Below, one piece after another: positions 23,182 through 25,629 of a stretch of DNA of 25,629 bases. A program made the translations under genes and the position numbers. The stretch comes from JBBQRS01 sp038214535 (GTDB lineage Bacteria > Chloroflexota > Anaerolineae > CG2-30-64-16): positions 1-25,629 of the forward strand of contig JBBQRS010000072.1 of assembly GCA_038214535.1 (NCBI GenBank), given 5' to 3'. A model generated the notes under the pieces. It saw only the letters and a program-made list of their open reading frames with translations. It was not told the origin of the DNA and did not search any database. How positions within the stretch are numbered: the stretch's first letter is position 1; each line of letters begins with the position of its first letter.

Positions 23182-23254
23182 GCCCCCGTAGCTCAGCGGA
23201 TAGAGCGAGTGCCTTCTAAGCACCAGGCCGCAGGTTCGATTCCTGCCGGGGGTA
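23182..23254 (+). tRNA. tRNA-Arg (anticodon TCT), likely integration target
   Basis: This is a complete cloverleaf of 73 bases. The acceptor stem is 23182-23188 with 23247-23253. The D arm is 23191-23206. The anticodon arm is 23208-23224, with loop CTTCTAA and anticodon TCT at 23215-23217. The variable loop is AGGCC, and the T arm is 23230-23246 with loop TTCGATT. The discriminator is A23254 and CCA is not encoded. Two pairs are off: A23208 with C23224 (27-43) and G23182 with T23253 (1-72, wobble). Both irregular bases are on the 3' half. An integrase gene starts 73 bp downstream, pointing away. Confidence 0.93.
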
Positions 23255-23267
23255 TTTGATGCATTTT

Positions 23268-23293
23268 CCCCCTTCCCCTTCCCCTTAGCCCCC
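23268..23293 (-). other. G-quadruplex-type tract between tRNA and integrase
   Basis: On the minus strand four G-runs (5, 4, 4 and 5 long) are separated by loops of 4, 2 and 2 bases. This meets the standard intramolecular quadruplex pattern. A further G4 run lies at 23303-23306. On the plus strand it is a C-rich run of CCCCTT units. Confidence 0.7.
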
Positions 23294-23301
23294 TTGACCT
23301 T

Positions 23302-23322
23302 GCCCCTGATTCCAACAGGGGC
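23302..23322 (+). promoter_or_regulatory. Hairpin enclosing the integrase ribosome binding site
   Basis: GCCCCTG (23302-23308) pairs with CAGGGGC (23316-23322) over a 7-base loop. The only Shine-Dalgarno-like sequence, AGGGG (23317-23321), is inside the 3' arm, 6 bases before ATG 23328. The fold would hide the start site of the integrase mRNA. Confidence 0.6.
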
Positions 23323-23327
23323 AGACA

Positions 23328-24245
23328 ATGACTAATGAGCGGAAAACTCACACTTTCTTAACACTAACGGCGGCCTTCCTGGACGCCAAAGAAGCGGAAC
23401 ACGTATCGCCCGACACGCTGGCAATCTACCGGCGGGTATTGGCGCGCTTTGTGACCTGGGCGCAAGCAAACAACGTCAACGCGCCCGGCGACGTGACCGC
23501 CCAGCACATCCGGGGCTATCTGCGCGAGCTGCACGCGGCGGGCTTGCGCCCCTACACAGTCCACGACTACACCCGCCCCGTGAAGACCTGTTTTCGCTTT
23601 CTGTACGCGGAAGGGCTGATAGAGACTGACCCCTTCGCGCGGGTTGCGATGCCCCGCCTCGATAAGCTGCAACTGCCGGCATTCACGACGGCGGACGCGC
23701 GCGCCCTGCTTGCCGCGTGTGAGGATTCCAGGGACCCGGAACGCGACGCCGCGCTGGTGCTCACGCTGTTGGATACGGGGTTACGCGTGTCTGAGCTCTG
23801 CGCGTTGACTGTCGGCGACGTGGACGCCGTGACGGGTACAGTCACAGTCAAGCGGGGCAAGGGCGGCAAGGCGCGGACGGTGTATCTCGGCGCGCACGCG
23901 CGGCGGGCCGTGCTGCGCTATCTGACCGAACGGGGTGACCCCGACCGGGGCGCGCCGGTGTTCGTCTCCCTGGCCTCGGGGCTGGCGTTGACGCCCGACG
24001 GGGTGCGGAACCTGTTGGTACGCCTCGGCGCGCGGGCCGGGGTTGACCACGTGCATCCGCACACGTTCCGCCGAACCTTCGCACTGTGGAGCTTGCGCGC
24101 GGGGATGGACCTGGTACGCCTCGCGGCCATCATGGGCCACAGTGATTTGACGGTCTTACGGCGCTATCTGGCGCTGGTAGAACACGACCTACGGGCCGCG
24201 CATTCCAAACATGGGGCGGTTGACGCCCTGCTACAAGCAGACTGA
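23328..24245 (+). CDS. Tyrosine recombinase / integrase
   Basis: This 305-residue site-specific recombinase is XerC/D-like in length. The N-terminal SAM-like core-binding domain (about 12-100) is followed by a catalytic domain with the full active site: Arg153 (Thr-Gly-Leu-Arg), Lys178 in the beta-hairpin, His245 and Arg248 (His-Thr-Phe-Arg-Arg-Thr), His271 (Gly-His-Ser) and the nucleophile Tyr280 (Arg-Arg-Tyr-Leu). It cuts and rejoins DNA at the att site without external energy. The position directly downstream of tRNA-Arg, transcribed away from it, is the standard arrangement for a tRNA-targeting integrase. ATG 23328 is preceded by AGGGG held in a hairpin. The enzyme looks intact, so the element may still be mobile. 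Confidence 0.93.
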   Translation: MTNERKTHTFLTLTAAFLDAKEAEHVSPDTLAIYRRVLARFVTWAQANNVNAPGDVTAQHIRGYLRELHAAGLRPYTVHDYTRPVKTCFRFLYAEGLIETDPFARVAMPRLDKLQLPAFTTADARALLAACEDSRDPERDAALVLTLLDTGLRVSELCALTVGDVDAVTGTVTVKRGKGGKARTVYLGAHARRAVLRYLTERGDPDRGAPVFVSLASGLALTPDGVRNLLVRLGARAGVDHVHPHTFRRTFALWSLRAGMDLVRLAAIMGHSDLTVLRRYLALVEHDLRAAHSKHGAVDALLQAD

Positions 24246-24257
24246 AAGGGGGCAACG

Positions 24258-24602
24258 ATGGAGACGGGTATCTTTGCGGCGGGGTTGACGCTGGCGACGC
24301 CGGGCGCGTGGGCGCTGGGGGTTGACCTGGCGGCGTATGTGCGGCGGCATGTGGCGGGTGACTGGGGAACCCTGGGCAACTACGCGGCGACTGAATTGAC
24401 GCCCGCGGAGGACGCCGGCGGCGCGGGGGAGACTTCGGACGACGCGAAGCTGAATCTCCACGCGATTCGCCACGGCGGGCGGGTGCTATCCGCGTATGAG
24501 ACGCCGCGGGGCCGCTTGTGGGTGCTTACGGACGGGTTGGCCGCGGGCGGGCAAGGGCGCGCGGACACACTGACGACCTGCTTGACGCCGGAAGAGTCTT
24601 GA
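24258..24602 (+). CDS. Small mobile-element-associated protein, function unknown
   Basis: This 114-residue protein has the pattern Tyr-Val-Arg-Arg-His-Val-Ala-Gly-Asp-Trp-Gly (about 27-37), an acidic linker, then Arg-His-Gly-Gly-Arg-Val-Leu-Ser-Ala-Tyr-Glu-Thr and Leu-Trp-Val-Leu-Thr-Asp-Gly, ending Thr-Thr-Cys-Leu-Thr-Pro-Glu-Glu. I recall the same order (HVxGDWG ... RLLSAY ... IWIITE ... TTxLLPEE) in small proteins carried by plasmids and integrative elements of many bacteria. They are sometimes labelled plasmid-related protein or wrongly as a restriction subunit. No activity is known to me. The start at ATG 24258 is supported by AAAGGGGG (24245-24252). It follows the integrase by 12 bp and is probably in its operon. 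Confidence 0.75.
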   Translation: METGIFAAGLTLATPGAWALGVDLAAYVRRHVAGDWGTLGNYAATELTPAEDAGGAGETSDDAKLNLHAIRHGGRVLSAYETPRGRLWVLTDGLAAGGQGRADTLTTCLTPEES

Positions 24603-24669
24603 GGCGGGGCCGCTGTGCTATGTGGCCTTAGATAGCCTTACGTTGTCTCAAACGGCATAGGGGGCATGT

Positions 24670-25023
24670 ATGCGAGAGTTGTTGACGGTGTTTGATGTGG
24701 CGCAACGGGTGCGCGCGCATCCTGAGACGGTGCGGCGCTGGGTGCGCGCCGGGCAGCTCCCCGCCGTCAAGCTGGGCCGCAAGGTCCTGATTGACCCGGC
24801 GGAACTTGAACGGGTGTTACGCGCGGGCCTGGGGGCGGCGGCGACGCCTTCCCCGTCCCCCGCGCCGACCTACGAAGGGGCGGCGCAATTCCCGGCAACC
24901 TTGCGGGATGTGCGCGAAGTGGCTCCCGACCTACACCAACTTTCCGGCAATCGGGCCGGGGGTGACGCGGGAGACGGTTGGGAACTCCCCTTGAAGACGC
25001 GGACGCCTCGGATTATCGGGTGA
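24670..25023 (+). CDS. Excisionase-type helix-turn-helix protein
   Basis: This 117-residue protein has a MerR-like/HTH_17 DNA-binding domain at residues 3-50: Leu-Thr-Val-Phe-Asp-Val-Ala, Thr-Val-Arg-Arg-Trp-Val-Arg-Ala-Gly-Gln-Leu-Pro-Ala-Val-Lys-Leu-Gly-Arg. This is the usual excisionase-family pattern. The second half is a Pro/Ser/Ala linker and a short tail with no domain I know. In integrative elements such proteins bend att DNA to favour excision or regulate the integrase. ATG 24670 has AGGGGG (24659-24664) 5 bases upstream. The 67-bp gap before it has no strong promoter that I can see. The hairpin cluster follows directly. Confidence 0.85.
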   Translation: MRELLTVFDVAQRVRAHPETVRRWVRAGQLPAVKLGRKVLIDPAELERVLRAGLGAAATPSPSPAPTYEGAAQFPATLRDVREVAPDLHQLSGNRAGGDAGDGWELPLKTRTPRIIG

Positions 25024-25037
25024 CCGCATGACGCGCC

Positions 25038-25118
25038 CCGCGGACGTGCTGAAACACGTCCGCGGAGCTGACCCGGCCGCCGGTGTAAGCGGCGGTTGGG
25101 CTGTGCTCATTGTAGCAC
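25038..25118. other. Cluster of hairpins in a 152-bp gap
   Basis: The first hairpin is perfect: an 11-bp stem (25038-25048 with 25055-25065) over CTGAAA. Two weaker ones follow, 25077-25081 with 25091-25095 and 25103-25107 with 25114-25118, each of 5 bp. Further small palindromes lie up to about 25150. The first begins 15 bases after the excisionase stop and could be a terminator, though no T-run follows. The cluster as a whole could also be an oriT, an origin or protein-binding DNA of the element. Confidence 0.6.
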
Positions 25119-25175
25119 GCCCACCCCGTTGCACGGGACTGCGCAGCAGGCCGGCCTATTTGGGAAAGGTGTGCA

Positions 25176-25595
25176 ATGAGCAAGCGAACGGACAAGCGGC
25201 AATCCGCGGCGGGGCGGCTCCCCGTCATTGAACTCCCCGCGGAGTGCTTCGGGGAGCTGGGTATCACGCTGGGACGCACGGACGCCGGCGGCGGCAACGG
25301 ACAAGGGCATATGTTCATCCCTATCCGTGAAGTGAAGTGGATGGACGAACGGCAACTGTGCAAGGATGTGCTGGCCTTCGTACACGCCGGCAACGCGCCG
25401 GATTTGCCGGGGTGCGTGATGTATCGGGCGGGTAAGTGCGGATTGATGCACGAGGCGCCTTGTGCCTTCCACGAAGGGCCGGATGCCGAAATTTGGCAGC
25501 AGGCGCGGAACTGGCAACGGAAGGACGGCGCGGTGATTCACCGGGATTTGTGGGCGGAATACGGCTTGACCGATGCCGGGAAGGTGACGCCATGA
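25176..25595 (+). CDS. Cys-containing orphan protein of the element
   Basis: I do not recognise this 139-residue protein. The N-terminus is basic (Lys-Arg-Thr-Asp-Lys-Arg). The middle has Phe-Ile-Pro-Ile-Arg-Glu-Val-Lys-Trp. A cluster of Cys and His at about 80-100 reads Gly-Cys-Val-Met-Tyr, Lys-Cys-Gly-Leu-Met-His, Pro-Cys-Ala-Phe-His. That spacing could bind a metal ion. It ends with a Trp-rich helix. ATG 25176 has AAAGG about 9 bases upstream, after the hairpin cluster. Its stop overlaps the start of the next gene (ATGA), so the two are coupled. Confidence 0.7.
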   Translation: MSKRTDKRQSAAGRLPVIELPAECFGELGITLGRTDAGGGNGQGHMFIPIREVKWMDERQLCKDVLAFVHAGNAPDLPGCVMYRAGKCGLMHEAPCAFHEGPDAEIWQQARNWQRKDGAVIHRDLWAEYGLTDAGKVTP

Positions 25596-25629
25596 CCGGG
25601 CTTGAAACGCTGGTGTTGGGTTGGGCGGT
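25592..25629 (+). CDS. Start of a further gene, cut by the window edge
   Basis: ATG 25592 overlaps the stop of the preceding gene (ATGA) and has AAGGTGA 5 bases upstream. Only 12 codons are visible (Met-Thr-Gly-Leu-Glu-Thr-Leu-Val-Leu-Gly-Trp-Ala), mildly hydrophobic. No function can be given. Confidence 0.6.
   Translation, partial: MTGLETLVLGWA

Larger units (their letters stand above)
23215..25629 (+). mobile_element. Left end of a tRNA-Arg-integrated element (right end outside the window)
   Basis: A tyrosine recombinase directly downstream of a tRNA gene, an excisionase-like HTH protein, small proteins of mobile-element type and compact coupled genes together mark an integrative element. 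The left boundary must be in the 3' half of the tRNA (from about the anticodon loop on). The matching repeat that would mark the other end was not found in the window. Cargo is not visible yet. Confidence 0.75.

Noticed and set aside
22945..23328. Minus-strand frame of 127 codons across the tRNA
   Set aside because: Its middle is the antisense of the tRNA-Arg, the well-known source of spurious proteins reading NRTCGL..LYPLSYGG. It has no start signal.
24258..24602. Type I restriction subunit
   Set aside because: Relatives sometimes carry that label, but the protein is 114 residues with no methyltransferase or specificity domain.

Overview
The window is about 25.6 kb of GC-rich bacterial DNA. 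It looks like a chromosomal segment of a Chloroflexota (Anaerolineae-type) bacterium. That placement is an inference from protein style, from an unnamed family of about 95 residues that I associate with Chloroflexota, and from short palindromic intergenic repeats. No marker gene settles it. Promoters are easy to read here: there are several TTGACN/TANNNT pairs, and four genes or operons have an extended -10 of the form TGNTATACT or TGNTATAAT.

Layout of the chromosomal part (1-23254). A metallo-beta-lactamase-fold protein and a TPR lipoprotein (181-1593) face a membrane transglutaminase of the TgpA type (1722-4064, minus). A back-to-back promoter region (4144-4233) separates this from a plus-strand run of three tandem M42 metalloaminopeptidases (4305-7556). 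Next come a large membrane-anchored protein of unknown function (7622-9631, minus), a small unnamed protein (9732-10031), and a two-gene minus operon of a CitE/HpcH-type CoA-ester lyase and a beta-lactamase-fold serine hydrolase with no signal peptide. A DUF427 protein is followed by a molybdenum hydroxylase that fuses the 2Fe-2S and molybdopterin domains and lacks an FAD part. It converges on an MttB-family methyltransferase with no pyrrolysine codon. A DUF58 / TgpA pair (16713-20481), a lipoprotein plus YchF-like GTPase operon (20537-22540, minus), a nucleoside 2-deoxyribosyltransferase-like protein and a tRNA-Arg(TCT) complete this part.

Mobile part (about 23210 to beyond 25629). Directly after the tRNA-Arg is a complete tyrosine recombinase pointing away from it. 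It is followed by a small mobile-element-type protein, an excisionase-like HTH protein, a 150-bp stretch packed with hairpins, a Cys-containing orphan protein and the start of one more gene. This is best read as one end of an integrative element inserted in the tRNA gene. Base mismatches in the 3' half of the tRNA (A27-C43, G1-U72) fit a 3' end supplied by the element. The other end lies outside the window.

How the genes may work together. The M42 trio is a peptide-degradation operon and could form homo- or hetero-oligomeric particles. DUF58 plus TgpA is a known pairing, but its usual MoxR ATPase is absent. The CoA-ester lyase, molybdenum hydroxylase and MttB homologue suggest scavenging of small organic acids, heterocycles or aldehydes and methylated amines, but no pathway is complete here. 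I see no CRISPR array, no recognisable defence system and no insertion sequence. The most unusual signals are the tRNA junction with its G-quadruplex-type tract and hairpin-covered integrase start, the in-frame duplication in the TPR gene, the palindromic insert in the third M42 gene, the altered P-loop of the YchF-like protein and the C-x5-C spacing in the hydroxylase's first iron-sulfur site.
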